Shown: positions 14,607-22,812 of the stretch, piece after piece
Layout: the number at the start of each line of letters is the position of its first letter
Numbering within the stretch: the first letter of the stretch is position 1
DNA from: an uncultured Prevotellaceae bacterium
GTDB taxonomy: Bacteria > Bacteroidota > Bacteroidia > Bacteroidales > Bacteroidaceae
Direction of reading: 5' to 3'
Assembly: GCA_937891085.1 (NCBI GenBank)
Contig: CALAEY010000033.1
Coordinates: 1-24,736 of the forward strand
DNA length: 24,736 bases
Made by a program: the position numbers and the translations under genes
Notes under the pieces: generated by a model
Seen by the model: the letters and a program-made list of their open reading frames with translations, nothing else
The model's database searches: none
Told to the model about the DNA's origin: nothing

Positions 14607-15026
14607 ATGAAAATTTCACACATTGAGCATCTGGGCATCGCATGTCCAAGCATTGAGAAGGCTCTGCCTTTCTTCGAGAATGTTTTAGGTCTGAAGTGCT
14701 ACAACGTAGAAGTCGTAGAAGATCAGAAAGTAAAGACAGCTTTCCTGAAAGTTGGTGAGGTAAAGTTGGAACTTTTGGAGCCCACAAGCCCTGACAGCAC
14801 CATAGCTAAGTTCATCGAGAAGAACGGTGGCCGTGGTGGTATGCATCACTTGGCATTCTGCATCGAGGATGGTGTTGCTAACGCATTGTCAGAGGCAGAA
14901 GGTCTGGGTATCGCCCTGATAGACAAGGCTCCTCGCAAGGGTGCCGAGGGTCTGAACATCGCATTCCTGCATCCAAAATCAACTGCAGCTGTGCTGACAG
15001 AGCTTTGCGAGAATCCTAATAAATAA
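14607..15026 (+). CDS. mce: Methylmalonyl-CoA epimerase
   Basis: The 139-residue protein interconverts (R)- and (S)-methylmalonyl-CoA, linking methylmalonyl-CoA mutase to the decarboxylase in propionate formation. It belongs to the vicinal oxygen chelate (glyoxalase) fold: MKISHIEHLGIACPSIEKAL gives a metal ligand at His8, VKLELLEPT is near 52-60, GMHHLAFCIED carries His80/His81, and the final strand AAVLTELCE carries Glu132. Length is normal for the family. It stands first in a cluster of five genes (23 bases before the alpha subunit gene), which strongly supports the assignment. Codon choice is biased as in highly expressed genes. Confidence 0.95.
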   Translation: MKISHIEHLGIACPSIEKALPFFENVLGLKCYNVEVVEDQKVKTAFLKVGEVKLELLEPTSPDSTIAKFIEKNGGRGGMHHLAFCIEDGVANALSEAEGLGIALIDKAPRKGAEGLNIAFLHPKSTAAVLTELCENPNK

Positions 15027-15049
15027 TCAAAAATCATTATAAGTACACA

Positions 15050-16603
15050 ATGAGTAATCAAGTTGAAAAGATTAAAGAGCTTATTGAGCTTCGTGCCAAG
15101 GCTCGTTTAGGCGGTGGCGAAAAGGCTATCGAGAAGCAGCATGCTAAAGGTAAGTACACTGCTCGTGAGCGCATCACTATGCTGCTCGACGAAGGCAGCT
15201 TCGAGGAAATCGATATGTTTGTGGAGCATCGTTGCACCAACTTCGGTCAGGATAAGAAGCACATCCTGGGCGATGGTGTGGTGACTGGTTGCGGTACAAT
15301 CGACGGTCGTCTGGTTTATGTGTTTGCACAAGACTTCACCGTATTTGGCGGTTCTCTTTCTGAGACTATGGCACAGAAGATCTGCAAGGTGATGGATCTG
15401 GCTATGCGCATGGGTGCTCCTTGCATCGGCATCAATGACTCTGGTGGTGCTCGTATCCAGGAAGCAGTGAATGCATTGGCTGGCTATTCTGAGATTTTCC
15501 AGCGCAACATTCTGGCATCTGGTGTGGTTCCTCAGATCTCTGGTATCTTTGGCCCTTGCGCCGGTGGTGCTGTTTATTCTCCTGCACTGACCGACTTCAC
15601 CATCATGATGGAAGGTACTTCTTACATGTTCCTGACTGGTCCTAAGGTGGTAAAGACCGTGACTGGCGAGGATGTAAACGAGGAGAATCTGGGTGGTGCC
15701 AGCGTACACTCTACCAAGAGTGGTGTGACCCACTTCACCGCTGCTACTGAGGAAGAAGCTCTGGCATTGATTCGCAAGCTCATCAGCTATATTCCACAGA
15801 ACAACATGGAAGAGCCTCCTTACAAGCCAACTGACGATCCTATCGACCGTCTGGAGGACTCTCTGAATGAAATTATCCCTGACAATCCTAACCAGGCATA
15901 CGATATGTATGAGGTCATCAGCGCCATCATCGACAACGGTGAGTTCCTGGAGGTACACAAGGACTATGCAAAGAACATTATCGTAGGTTTCGCCCGCATG
16001 AACGGTATCAGCGTAGGTGTGGTAGCTAACCAGCCTAAGGCTATGGCAGGTGTGCTGGATTGCAACGCATCTCGTAAGGCAGCCCGTTTCGTTCGTTTCT
16101 GCGATGCTTTCAATATTCCATTGGTAACATTGGTTGACGTTCCTGGATTCTTGCCAGGTACTGGTCAGGAGTACAACGGTGTGATCCTGCATGGTGCTAA
16201 GTTGCTCTACGCTTATGGAGAAGCTACAGTGCCTAAGGTAACTGTTACCCTGCGTAAGTCATACGGTGGTTCACACATCGTGATGAGCTGCAAGCAGCTG
16301 CGTGGTGACATCAACTATGCATGGCCAACCGCTGAGATCGCCGTGATGGGTGCCTCTGGTGCTGTGGCAGTGCTCTTCGCCAAGGAAGCCAAGGAGAAAG
16401 AAGATCCTAAGGCATTCATGGCTGAGAAGGAAGCCGAGTATCAGAAGCTGTTCGCTAACCCATACAATGCAGCAAGATATGGCTACATTGATGACGTTAT
16501 CGAGCCTCGTAACACTCGTTTCCGCATCATCCGCGCATTACAGCAACTGAGAACCAAGCGTCAGGAGAATCCTGCTAAGAAGCACGGTAATATTCCATTG
16601 TAA
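15050..16603 (+). CDS. mmdA: Methylmalonyl-CoA decarboxylase alpha subunit (carboxyltransferase)
   Basis: The 517-residue protein is a biotin-dependent carboxyltransferase. It moves the carboxyl group of (S)-methylmalonyl-CoA to the biotin carrier. Typical segments are KGKYTARERITMLLDEGSFEEID (near the N-terminus), VFAQDFTVFGGSLSE, INDSGGARIQEAV, the oxyanion-hole region SGIFGPCAGGAVYSPALTDF, LVDVPGFLPGTGQE and YGGSHIVMSCKQL. Propionyl-CoA carboxylase beta subunits look the same. The neighbouring sodium-pump subunit and biotin carrier, and the lack of a biotin carboxylase gene, favour decarboxylase. Codon use is highly biased (GGT, CGT, CTG), which suggests heavy expression. It is followed 20 bases later by the OadG-like gene. 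Confidence 0.95.
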   Translation: MSNQVEKIKELIELRAKARLGGGEKAIEKQHAKGKYTARERITMLLDEGSFEEIDMFVEHRCTNFGQDKKHILGDGVVTGCGTIDGRLVYVFAQDFTVFGGSLSETMAQKICKVMDLAMRMGAPCIGINDSGGARIQEAVNALAGYSEIFQRNILASGVVPQISGIFGPCAGGAVYSPALTDFTIMMEGTSYMFLTGPKVVKTVTGEDVNEENLGGASVHSTKSGVTHFTAATEEEALALIRKLISYIPQNNMEEPPYKPTDDPIDRLEDSLNEIIPDNPNQAYDMYEVISAIIDNGEFLEVHKDYAKNIIVGFARMNGISVGVVANQPKAMAGVLDCNASRKAARFVRFCDAFNIPLVTLVDVPGFLPGTGQEYNGVILHGAKLLYAYGEATVPKVTVTLRKSYGGSHIVMSCKQLRGDINYAWPTAEIAVMGASGAVAVLFAKEAKEKEDPKAFMAEKEAEYQKLFANPYNAARYGYIDDVIEPRNTRFRIIRALQQLRTKRQENPAKKHGNIPL

Positions 16604-16623
16604 TTTTTAAAAGAAAGTCATTT

Positions 16624-17595
16624 ATGAAGAAAATTAATCTTGGAATAATTCTTTCACTCGCACTGGTGCTCAGCCTTTCATCTTGCCGCCAGCTTTCTAC
16701 CAGCAGCAAGGTGCTCATCAATGAAGTGATGATGGACAACCAGACCAACGCCACCGATGAGTATGGCGCACACAGCGCATGGATTGAATTGTTCGTGAAA
16801 TATTATGGACCTATCGACGTGGCTGGCTACGAGATTGAGGTAGAACCTAAGGGTGAGCCTGCCGTAAGATACATCATTCCGAAGGGTGACGTTATCACGA
16901 AGGTTCAGCCTCGCCAGCACATCGTGTTCTGGGCCGACGGCCAGCCTAACCGTGGTACACTGCACACCAACTTCTCACTGAATCCAGAAAAGTACACTAC
17001 CATCCGTCTGTACAACTCCAACAAGGACCTCATTGACCAAGTGGAGATTCAGGGCGGTACGCTGAAGGCTGACCAGGCTTATGGTCGTATCGACCCTAAT
17101 GCTACTGAACTGGGCGCAGAGAACTGGGAGGTAAAAGACAGCTCTGATGGCAATCCTAACACGTATGTGACTCCAGGTTCTGCCAACCGTGTGCTGGATC
17201 AGAATGCCAAGCAGGAAAACTTCGCAAGACAAGACCCTACAGGTATTGGTATGGCTCTGACCGCTATGACCGTGGTGTTCTCATGCTTGCTGCTGCTGTT
17301 CGTAGCCTTCAAGCTCGTGGGCAAGTTCTCTATCCGCATGGCTCAGCGCAACGCTATCGCAGCCAAGGGGGGCAATCCTGACACTGCCGACATGAAGGCA
17401 GCTACAAAGAAGGAAAACCAGACTCCAGGCGAAGTGTTTGCAGCTATTGCCATGGCTCTGCACGAGGAGATGGAAGATGTACATGATGTAGAGGAAATGG
17501 TCATTACCATGAATATGGAAGACCAGCAGCCTGCTGCTTCTCCTTGGGGCTCTAAGTCTCTGATGATGCGTCATACACCTATTAGAAGAAGATAA
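16624..17595 (+). CDS. OadG-like decarboxylase subunit with lamin-tail-like extracytoplasmic region
   Basis: The 323-residue protein occupies the gamma/delta (OadG) position of the decarboxylase cluster. Residues 1-21 are a signal sequence with lipobox LSSC (Cys21), so it may be a lipoprotein. Residues about 27-190 resemble a lamin-tail domain (VLINEVMMDN, HSAWIELFVKYYGPIDVAGYEIE, HIVFWADGQP, IRLYNSNKDLIDQVEIQGG, then SPGSANR-like VTPGSANR). One transmembrane helix lies at about 206-230 (GMALTAMTVVFSCLLLLFVAF), as in OadG. The C-terminus is cytoplasmic, with an acidic stretch and the ending SPWGSKSLMMRHTPIRRR. OadG subunits assemble the alpha, beta and biotin subunits. The added outside region is discussed as a finding. 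Confidence 0.82.
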   Translation: MKKINLGIILSLALVLSLSSCRQLSTSSKVLINEVMMDNQTNATDEYGAHSAWIELFVKYYGPIDVAGYEIEVEPKGEPAVRYIIPKGDVITKVQPRQHIVFWADGQPNRGTLHTNFSLNPEKYTTIRLYNSNKDLIDQVEIQGGTLKADQAYGRIDPNATELGAENWEVKDSSDGNPNTYVTPGSANRVLDQNAKQENFARQDPTGIGMALTAMTVVFSCLLLLFVAFKLVGKFSIRMAQRNAIAAKGGNPDTADMKAATKKENQTPGEVFAAIAMALHEEMEDVHDVEEMVITMNMEDQQPAASPWGSKSLMMRHTPIRRR

Positions 17596-17615
17596 ATACA
17601 TAATTTTTTAGAACA

Positions 17616-18056
17616 ATGAAAGAATATAAATATACTATCAACGGCAACAAATATACTGTAACCGTTGGCGATATTGAAGACAACAAAGCTCACGTAGAAG
17701 TGAACGGAACTCCCTACACTGTGGAGATGGAGAAGGCTCCTGCTCCAAAGAAGGTGATTCGCCCTGTAGTAGCTGCCGCTGCAGCTAAGTCTGCCCCTGC
17801 CCCAACTACCAAGGTTGAGAAGCCAGCTGCAAAGAGCGGTGGTAAGAATGCCATCAAGTCTCCGCTGCCAGGCGTTATCCTTCAGATCAAGGTGAACGTA
17901 GGCGACGAGGTGAAGCGCGGACAGGTGCTGATGATTCTCGAGGCCATGAAGATGGAGAACAACATTCCATCCGATCGTGACGGAAAGGTTGTGGCTATTA
18001 ATGTAAGCAAGGGCGACTCAGTCCTTGAGGGTACTGACCTTATTGTAATTGAGTAA
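17616..18056 (+). CDS. mmdC: Biotin carrier protein of methylmalonyl-CoA decarboxylase
   Basis: The 146-residue protein carries the biotin group between the carboxyltransferase and the membrane pump. Residues 1-38 are a small beta domain (MKEYKYTINGNKYTVTVGDI). Residues about 40-74 are a flexible Ala/Pro/Lys linker (APAPKKVIRPVVAAAAAKSA). Residues 78-146 are the biotinyl domain with the biotinylation motif EAMKMEN, Lys112 being modified. Its place between the OadG-like and beta subunit genes fixes its partner. The next gene starts four bases after its stop. Biotin ligase is not in the window. Confidence 0.95.
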   Translation: MKEYKYTINGNKYTVTVGDIEDNKAHVEVNGTPYTVEMEKAPAPKKVIRPVVAAAAAKSAPAPTTKVEKPAAKSGGKNAIKSPLPGVILQIKVNVGDEVKRGQVLMILEAMKMENNIPSDRDGKVVAINVSKGDSVLEGTDLIVIE

Positions 18057-18060
18057 GATT

Positions 18061-19221
18061 ATGGGTGAATTTTTTAGTTTCTTAGGAAATAACCTGCTCG
18101 ATTTCTGGAACTACACTGGTTATGCTAATGCTACAGCCGGTCACTTCGCCATGATCGTGGTAGGTTTGATCTTCATCTATCTGGCCGTGACCAAGGAGTT
18201 CGAGCCTATGTTGCTCGTGCCAATTGGCTTCGGTATCTTGGTAGGTAACATCCCATTCAACCTCGATGCAGGTTTGAAGGTGGGTATCTATGAAGACAAC
18301 TCTGTGTTTAATATTCTGTATAGCGGTGTGACCAATGGTTGGTATCCGCCACTCATCTTCCTCGGCATTGGTGCCATGACGGACTTCTCCGCCTTGATTT
18401 CCAATCCGAAGCTGATCGTGATTGGTGCTGCTGCTCAGTTTGGTATCTTCGGTGCCTACATGCTGGCATTGCTGCTGGGCTTCACTCCTCAGCAGGCAGG
18501 TGCTATCGGTATCATCGGTGGTGCTGACGGTCCTACGGCTATCTTCCTTTCTTCTAAGCTGGCACCAAACTTGATGGGTGCTATCGCTGTGGCTGCTTAT
18601 TCTTACATGGCACTGGTGCCTGTGATCCAGCCTCCTATCATGCGACTGCTCACCACCAAGAAGGAGCGTGTGATCCGCATGCGTCCTCCACGTGCCGTGT
18701 CTAAGACAGAGAAGGTGATCTTCCCTATCGTGGGTCTGTTGCTGACTGCATTCTTGGTTCCTTCTGGTCTGCCACTGCTGGGTACCCTGTTCTTTGGTAA
18801 CTTGCTGAAGGAAAGTGGTGTGACTCGTCGTCTGGCTGAGACTGCTCGTAACCAGCTCATTGATGTGATTACCATTCTGCTTGGTTTCACCGTGGGTGCT
18901 TCTACTCAGGCATCTGAGTTCATCACCGTGAACTCTCTGCTCATCTTCGCTCTGGGTGCTTTGTCATTCGTGATCGCTACCGCTTCTGGTGTGCTGTTCG
19001 TGAAGTTGTTCAACCTCATCCTGCCGAAGAACAACCAGATCAACCCATTGATTGGTAATGCTGGTGTATCTGCAGTGCCTGATGCAGCACGTATCTCACA
19101 GAACGTTGGTCTGGAGTACGATCCATCCAACTACCTGCTGATGCATGCTATGGGTCCTAACGTAGCTGGTGTGATTGGTTCTGCTGTAGCTGCCGGTGTG
19201 CTGCTCGGCTTCCTGATCTAA
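18061..19221 (+). CDS. mmdB: Sodium-pumping decarboxylase beta subunit
   Basis: From ATG at 18061 the protein has 386 residues. A TTG four codons upstream (18049) overlaps the previous gene and is less likely. It is a very hydrophobic inner-membrane protein of the OadB/MmdB/GcdB family, which releases CO2 from carboxybiotin and pumps Na+ outward. Diagnostic segments are NPKLIVIGAAAQFGIFGA, the ion-site motif GAIGIIGGADGPTAIFLSS (about 151-169 from this start), SYMALVPVIQPPIMRLLTTKKER, and the C-terminal NPLIGNAGVSAVPDAARISQ and HAMGPNVAGVIGSAVAAG. It is the last gene of the cluster and is followed by a very strong terminator. Confidence 0.96.
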   Translation: MGEFFSFLGNNLLDFWNYTGYANATAGHFAMIVVGLIFIYLAVTKEFEPMLLVPIGFGILVGNIPFNLDAGLKVGIYEDNSVFNILYSGVTNGWYPPLIFLGIGAMTDFSALISNPKLIVIGAAAQFGIFGAYMLALLLGFTPQQAGAIGIIGGADGPTAIFLSSKLAPNLMGAIAVAAYSYMALVPVIQPPIMRLLTTKKERVIRMRPPRAVSKTEKVIFPIVGLLLTAFLVPSGLPLLGTLFFGNLLKESGVTRRLAETARNQLIDVITILLGFTVGASTQASEFITVNSLLIFALGALSFVIATASGVLFVKLFNLILPKNNQINPLIGNAGVSAVPDAARISQNVGLEYDPSNYLLMHAMGPNVAGVIGSAVAAGVLLGFLI

Positions 19222-19248
19222 TAGAACGTTTGCATACGTATATATATT

Positions 19249-19286
19249 AAAAAGGTGGAGAAAGGTTTCTTTCTCCACCTTTTTTT
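19249..19286 (+). terminator. Strong terminator of the methylmalonyl-CoA decarboxylase operon
   Basis: AAAAAGGTGGAGAAAG (19249-19264) and CTTTCTCCACCTTTTT (19269-19284) form a perfect 16-pair stem around the loop GTTT, ending in a run of seven T. The stem is flanked by A-rich and T-rich ends, so it could act on both strands. Confidence 0.93.
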
Positions 19287-19303
19287 ATTACCTTTAGTGC
19301 CGG

Positions 19304-19340
19304 AAACATTAAACATTAAACATTAAACATTAAACATTAA
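19304..19340 (+). repeat. Five-copy perfect heptamer tandem repeat before the amylase gene
   Basis: AAACATT is repeated five times without error (19304-19338) and then starts again with AA. It ends 11 bases before the amylase ATG and fills nearly the whole space after the upstream terminator. Confidence 0.95.
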
Positions 19341-19349
19341 TATCATACA

Positions 19350-21191
19350 ATGAAAAAGGCACTATCATTCCTGGGAGCATTGATGCTCTCTTTTGGCAGT
19401 CATGCTGTCAATGTGAATAAAATCGACCCACCTTTCTGGTATGTGGGTATGCAAGACCATGAGCTACAACTGATGGTTTATGGTGACGACATAGCCAATG
19501 CACAAGTCTCTGTAGACTACCCTGGAGTTTCTCTGAGCAGCACTGTACGTTTGGAAAGCAATAACTACCTGCTGGTTTACCTGACACTGAACGAAGATAC
19601 CAAGCCTGGCAAGATGCCTATCACCTTCACGCAAGGGAAAAAGAAGTTCACTCAAGACTATGAGCTGAAAGCCCGTGCCAAAAAGGGTTCTGAACACTAT
19701 GGCTTTGATGCCAGCGATGTGCTCTACCTACTGATGCCCGATCGCTTTGCCAATGGCAACCCTGAGAACGACCTGATTTCTGGCCTCTCTCCCTACAAAG
19801 TGGATCGCACAGAACCGAGCAGTCGTCATGGAGGCGACCTGAAGGGTATCCAAGACCACCTAGATTACTTCACTGATTTGGGTATCACCGCTTTGTGGTT
19901 CACACCTGTACTGGAGAACAGTATGGAAGGTGGCTCTTACCATGGCTATGCTACCACAGACTATTATAAAGTTGACCCTCGTTTTGGCACCAATGAGGAA
20001 TATGCAGAACTCATCAAGCAGGCGCACCGAAAGGGCATCAAGGTGGTGATGGACATGATCTTCAACCACTGTGGCTCTGAACACCAGTGGATCAAGGATA
20101 TGCCAAGCAAGGATTGGTTCAACCACTCCGACTATAAGGAAAACTATGTGCAGACCAGCTATGAGCTCACTTCACACGTTGATCCTTATACCTCGAAGCG
20201 TGACTTCGACTATATGGCCAATGGTTGGTTCGTGCCTACCATGCCAGACCTCAACCAGCAGAATCCACACGTGATTCGCTACTTGCAGCAGAGCAGCATG
20301 TGGTGGGTAGAATATGCCGACATAGACGGAATACGTATGGACACCTATCCATACGCAGACTATGACGCCATGAGCGGTTGGATGAAAGCCATCAACACGG
20401 AGTACCCTAACTTCAACGTTGTGGGTGAGTCATGGAATATAGAACCAGCTTACACAGCATGGTGGCAAATGGACAGCAAGCTCTCTGCTCCACGCAACAG
20501 CTACCTGAAAACGGTGATGGACTTCAGCTTCTGGGATAAGATCAATCAAGCTAAGAGAGACGTACAAGGCAATGGCGGACTGCATCGCATCTACAACAAC
20601 TTTGTGTACGATTTCCTCTACCCTAACCCATCTTCTGTGCTTACTTTCATTGAGAATCATGACACAGATCGTTTCTTGGAGGAAGGTCAGGATCTGCCTA
20701 CACTGAAGCAAGCTGTCACACTCCTGCTCACCACCCGTCGCATCCCACAGCTTTATTATGGCACAGAGGTGATGCTCAATGGTGTAAAAGCAATCACAGA
20801 CGGCTATGTACGCAAGGACTTCCCTGGCGGATGGCAGGGTGATACCCAGAACGCCTTCACGGCTGCTGGTCGCACAGCCATTCAAAATGAATGCTACAAC
20901 TTCTATAAGACTCTGCTTCACTGGCGTAAGGGTAATGAGGTCATCAGCAAGGGTGGCATGGTACACTTCCAAGTGCAGCAGGGCGTCTATGCCTATGCCC
21001 GCCAATACCAAGGCAAGACTGTATTTGTGATGCTCAATGGTACCAATCACGAAGTTGACCTTCCTTTGAATACCTATGCAGAGATTCTGACTGGCATACA
21101 GAGTGGCAAGGACATTCTTACGGGTCGCACCATCCAGTTTGAACAGACCCTGAAGATGGCTGCCCGTGAATCGCTTGTCATCGAGCTATGA
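19350..21191 (+). CDS. GH13 alpha-amylase/cyclomaltodextrinase-type enzyme, exported
   Basis: The 613-residue protein hydrolyses alpha-glucans or maltodextrins. Residues 1-19 are a signal peptide (MKKALSFLGALMLSFGSHA). Residues about 22-108 are the N-terminal domain of cyclomaltodextrinase-like enzymes (IDPPFWYVGMQDHELQLMVY). Residues about 120-525 form the catalytic barrel, with DMIFNH (225-230), nucleophile Asp331 in DGIRMDTYPY, acid Glu360 in VVGESWN and Asp438 in IENHDTDR. The last about 80 residues form a C-terminal beta domain. It resembles the periplasmic SusA group, but no SusC, SusD or SusR gene is in the window. No exact promoter was found: TACCTTTA at 19289-19296 is the nearest match and directly abuts the upstream terminator. 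The heptamer repeat fills the leader. Confidence 0.93.
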   Translation: MKKALSFLGALMLSFGSHAVNVNKIDPPFWYVGMQDHELQLMVYGDDIANAQVSVDYPGVSLSSTVRLESNNYLLVYLTLNEDTKPGKMPITFTQGKKKFTQDYELKARAKKGSEHYGFDASDVLYLLMPDRFANGNPENDLISGLSPYKVDRTEPSSRHGGDLKGIQDHLDYFTDLGITALWFTPVLENSMEGGSYHGYATTDYYKVDPRFGTNEEYAELIKQAHRKGIKVVMDMIFNHCGSEHQWIKDMPSKDWFNHSDYKENYVQTSYELTSHVDPYTSKRDFDYMANGWFVPTMPDLNQQNPHVIRYLQQSSMWWVEYADIDGIRMDTYPYADYDAMSGWMKAINTEYPNFNVVGESWNIEPAYTAWWQMDSKLSAPRNSYLKTVMDFSFWDKINQAKRDVQGNGGLHRIYNNFVYDFLYPNPSSVLTFIENHDTDRFLEEGQDLPTLKQAVTLLLTTRRIPQLYYGTEVMLNGVKAITDGYVRKDFPGGWQGDTQNAFTAAGRTAIQNECYNFYKTLLHWRKGNEVISKGGMVHFQVQQGVYAYARQYQGKTVFVMLNGTNHEVDLPLNTYAEILTGIQSGKDILTGRTIQFEQTLKMAARESLVIEL

Positions 21192-21213
21192 TTTGAGTGA
21201 CAAGCACCAACTA

Positions 21214-21247
21214 AAAGCCCCGACTCCATGAGCCGGGGCTTTCTGTT
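21214..21247. terminator. Bidirectional terminator between the amylase and aldolase genes
   Basis: AAAGCCCCG and CGGGGCTTT pair over nine bases. After one mismatch CTC/GAG pair around the loop CAT. T-rich sequence follows on both strands. It lies between two converging genes (stops at 21191 and 21265). Confidence 0.9.
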
Positions 21248-21264
21248 TCTAAGCAATCAGAGGA

Positions 21265-22269
21265 TTACTGAGCCAGCTTATTGTCTGAACCCAGCACGTC
21301 AGTGATCTTATGCTTGTACAGCTCTACCATCAAGTCGCGAGCAGGACCGCAGTACTTACGTGGGTCGAACTCACCTGGCTTCTCTGCAAATACCTTGCGA
21401 ACTGCAGCGGTGAATGCCAAACGAGAGTCAGAGTCGATGTTGATCTTGCAAACTGCACTAGCAGCAGCCTTACGCAGCTGCTCCTCTGGGATACCTACTG
21501 CATCTGGCAACTTACCACCGTTGGCGTTGATGATGTCAACATACTCCTGAGGAACAGAAGAAGAACCGTGAAGCACGATTGGGAAACCTGGGAGCTGCTC
21601 CATGATAGCGTCGAGCACATCGAATGCCAATGGAGGAGGAACCAGACGACCAGTCTTCGGGTCACGTGTGCACTGCTCTGGTTTGAACTTGTAAGCACCA
21701 TGAGAAGTACCGATAGAGATAGCCAAGCTATCAACACCAGTCTTAGAAGTGAAGTCGATTACCTCCTCAGGCTTTGTATAGTGAGACTCCTCAGCCTGAA
21801 CCTCATCCTCAACACCTGCGAGCACGCCAAGCTCACCCTCTACAGTCACGTCATACTTGTGAGCATACTCCACAACCTTAGCTGTCAGAGCGATGTTCTC
21901 CTCATAAGGCAGTGCAGAACCATCGATCATCACAGAAGAGAAACCGAAGTCTACGCAGCTCTTGCAAAGCTCGAAGCTATCACCATGATCCAGGTGCAGC
22001 ACGATTTCAGGATGCTCGCAACCCAGTTCCTTAGCATACTCTACAGCACCCTGAGCCATGTAACGCAGCAAAGTCTGGTTTGCATAGTTACGAGCACCCT
22101 TAGATACCTGCAGGATAACCGGTGAGCGCAGCTCAGAAGAAGCCTTGATAATAGCCTGCAACTGCTCCATGTTGTTGAAGTTGAACGCAGGAATAGCATA
22201 ACCGCCATTGATAGCTTTAGCAAACATTTCACGAGTGTTTACCAAGCCTAAATCTTTGTAATTTACCAT
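21265..22269 (-). CDS. fbaA: Class II fructose-1,6-bisphosphate aldolase
   Basis: The 334-residue enzyme reversibly splits fructose 1,6-bisphosphate into dihydroxyacetone phosphate and glyceraldehyde 3-phosphate in glycolysis. It is the zinc-dependent class: LHLDHGDS (91-98) gives catalytic Asp94 and ligand His95, VEGELGVLAG (143-152) gives Glu146, and SIGTSHGAYK gives His190. IVLHGSSSVP gives His234 and the phosphate-binding Ser residues. Length and the SHYTKPEE insert fit the longer class II subtype common in Bacteroidales. Codon choice is heavily biased, as expected for a major glycolytic enzyme. It is a single-gene transcript ending at the shared terminator 21214-21247. Whether the symbol should be fba or fbaA is a matter of convention. 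Confidence 0.96.
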   Translation of the reverse strand: MVNYKDLGLVNTREMFAKAINGGYAIPAFNFNNMEQLQAIIKASSELRSPVILQVSKGARNYANQTLLRYMAQGAVEYAKELGCEHPEIVLHLDHGDSFELCKSCVDFGFSSVMIDGSALPYEENIALTAKVVEYAHKYDVTVEGELGVLAGVEDEVQAEESHYTKPEEVIDFTSKTGVDSLAISIGTSHGAYKFKPEQCTRDPKTGRLVPPPLAFDVLDAIMEQLPGFPIVLHGSSSVPQEYVDIINANGGKLPDAVGIPEEQLRKAAASAVCKINIDSDSRLAFTAAVRKVFAEKPGEFDPRKYCGPARDLMVELYKHKITDVLGSDNKLAQ

Positions 22270-22310
22270 TTTGTTTAATTATTTAGTGTATATTCAACAA
22301 TATTCCGTAG

Positions 22311-22318
22311 CAAATTTA
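22311..22318 (-). promoter_or_regulatory. -7 element of the aldolase gene
   Basis: TAAATTTG on the minus strand fits TAnnTTTG exactly, 42 bases before the start at 22269. The -33 region reads TGTGG at the 19-base distance, not TTTG. Confidence 0.5.
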
Positions 22319-22403
22319 ATCATAATTGCTGAATTATCCACATATCTTAGAAGATTTTATTAGAAAAAATCAAGAAAGTTTTTTTAGATTCAGATAAAAG
22401 CAT

Positions 22404-22411
22404 TATCTTTG
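22404..22411 (+). promoter_or_regulatory. -7 element of the L31 gene
   Basis: TATCTTTG fits TAnnTTTG. A T-rich tract (from 22379) lies at the -33 distance. The leader would be about 70 bases. Confidence 0.6.
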
Positions 22412-22488
22412 CGCCTTGAAAAATGTGACCATTACACTTATTTACCAAATATATAACTGAATTAATAATAAAAAAACATATTTTTGCT

Positions 22489-22740
22489 ATGAAGAAAGAT
22501 ATCCATCCAAGCAATTATCGTCCTGTAGTATTCAAGGATATGTCAAACGGTGACATGTTCCTGTCACGTTCTACTTGCAAGACTACTGAGACAGTAGAGT
22601 TCGAAGGTGAAACTTATCCTGTGTTCAAGCTTGAAATCTCAAGTACCTCTCATCCTTTCTACACTGGTAAGTCTAAGTTGGTTGACACCGCTGGTCGTGT
22701 AGATAAGTTCATGAGCCGCTACGGTAAGTATAAGAAGTAA
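22489..22740 (+). CDS. rpmE2: 50S ribosomal protein L31, type B (zinc-independent)
   Basis: The 83-residue protein begins MKKDIHPSNYRPVVFKDMSN and has LEISSTSHPFYTGKSKLVDTAGRVDKFMSRY, the diagnostic C-terminal half of L31. Only one Cys is present (in SRSTCKT), so the zinc-binding CxxC motifs of type A are absent. In some other bacteria type B replaces type A under zinc shortage. Here it may simply be the standard form. It is divergent from the aldolase gene, has its own promoter and ends at its own terminator, so it appears to be a single-gene transcript. Confidence 0.97.
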   Translation: MKKDIHPSNYRPVVFKDMSNGDMFLSRSTCKTTETVEFEGETYPVFKLEISSTSHPFYTGKSKLVDTAGRVDKFMSRYGKYKK

Positions 22741-22767
22741 TTCTTCCTTCACCAGACTAAGGCATAG

Positions 22768-22797
22768 AAATGCACCTCGTTATGGGGTGCATTTTTT
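22768..22797 (+). terminator. Terminator of the L31 gene
   Basis: AAATGCACCTC pairs with GGGGTGCATTT (11 pairs including one T-G) around the loop GTTAT. Further T residues follow. It starts 28 bases after the stop codon. Confidence 0.88.
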
Positions 22798-22812
22798 GTA
22801 TGGTTATAAAAT

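Noticed and set aside
15107..16192. Open frame of 361 codons on the minus strand
   Set aside because: It lies wholly inside mmdA, whose biased codons (few stops in the opposite frame) create such shadows. Its translation is rich in His, Cys and Thr and resembles no family.
19304..19340. Possible CRISPR-like repeat array
   Set aside because: The units are seven bases in direct succession with no spacers. It is a simple tandem repeat, and no cas gene is present.
20430..21050. Open frame of 206 codons on the minus strand
   Set aside because: Antisense to the amylase gene, with no recognisable features.
21310..22125. Open frame of 271 codons on the plus strand
   Set aside because: It is antisense to the aldolase gene and arises from its strong codon bias. 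No domain, promoter or ribosome-binding site.
22479..22486. TATTTTTG just before the L31 start, a second promoter match
   Set aside because: It ends two bases before the ATG, so transcription would begin inside the gene. The element at 22404 fits better.
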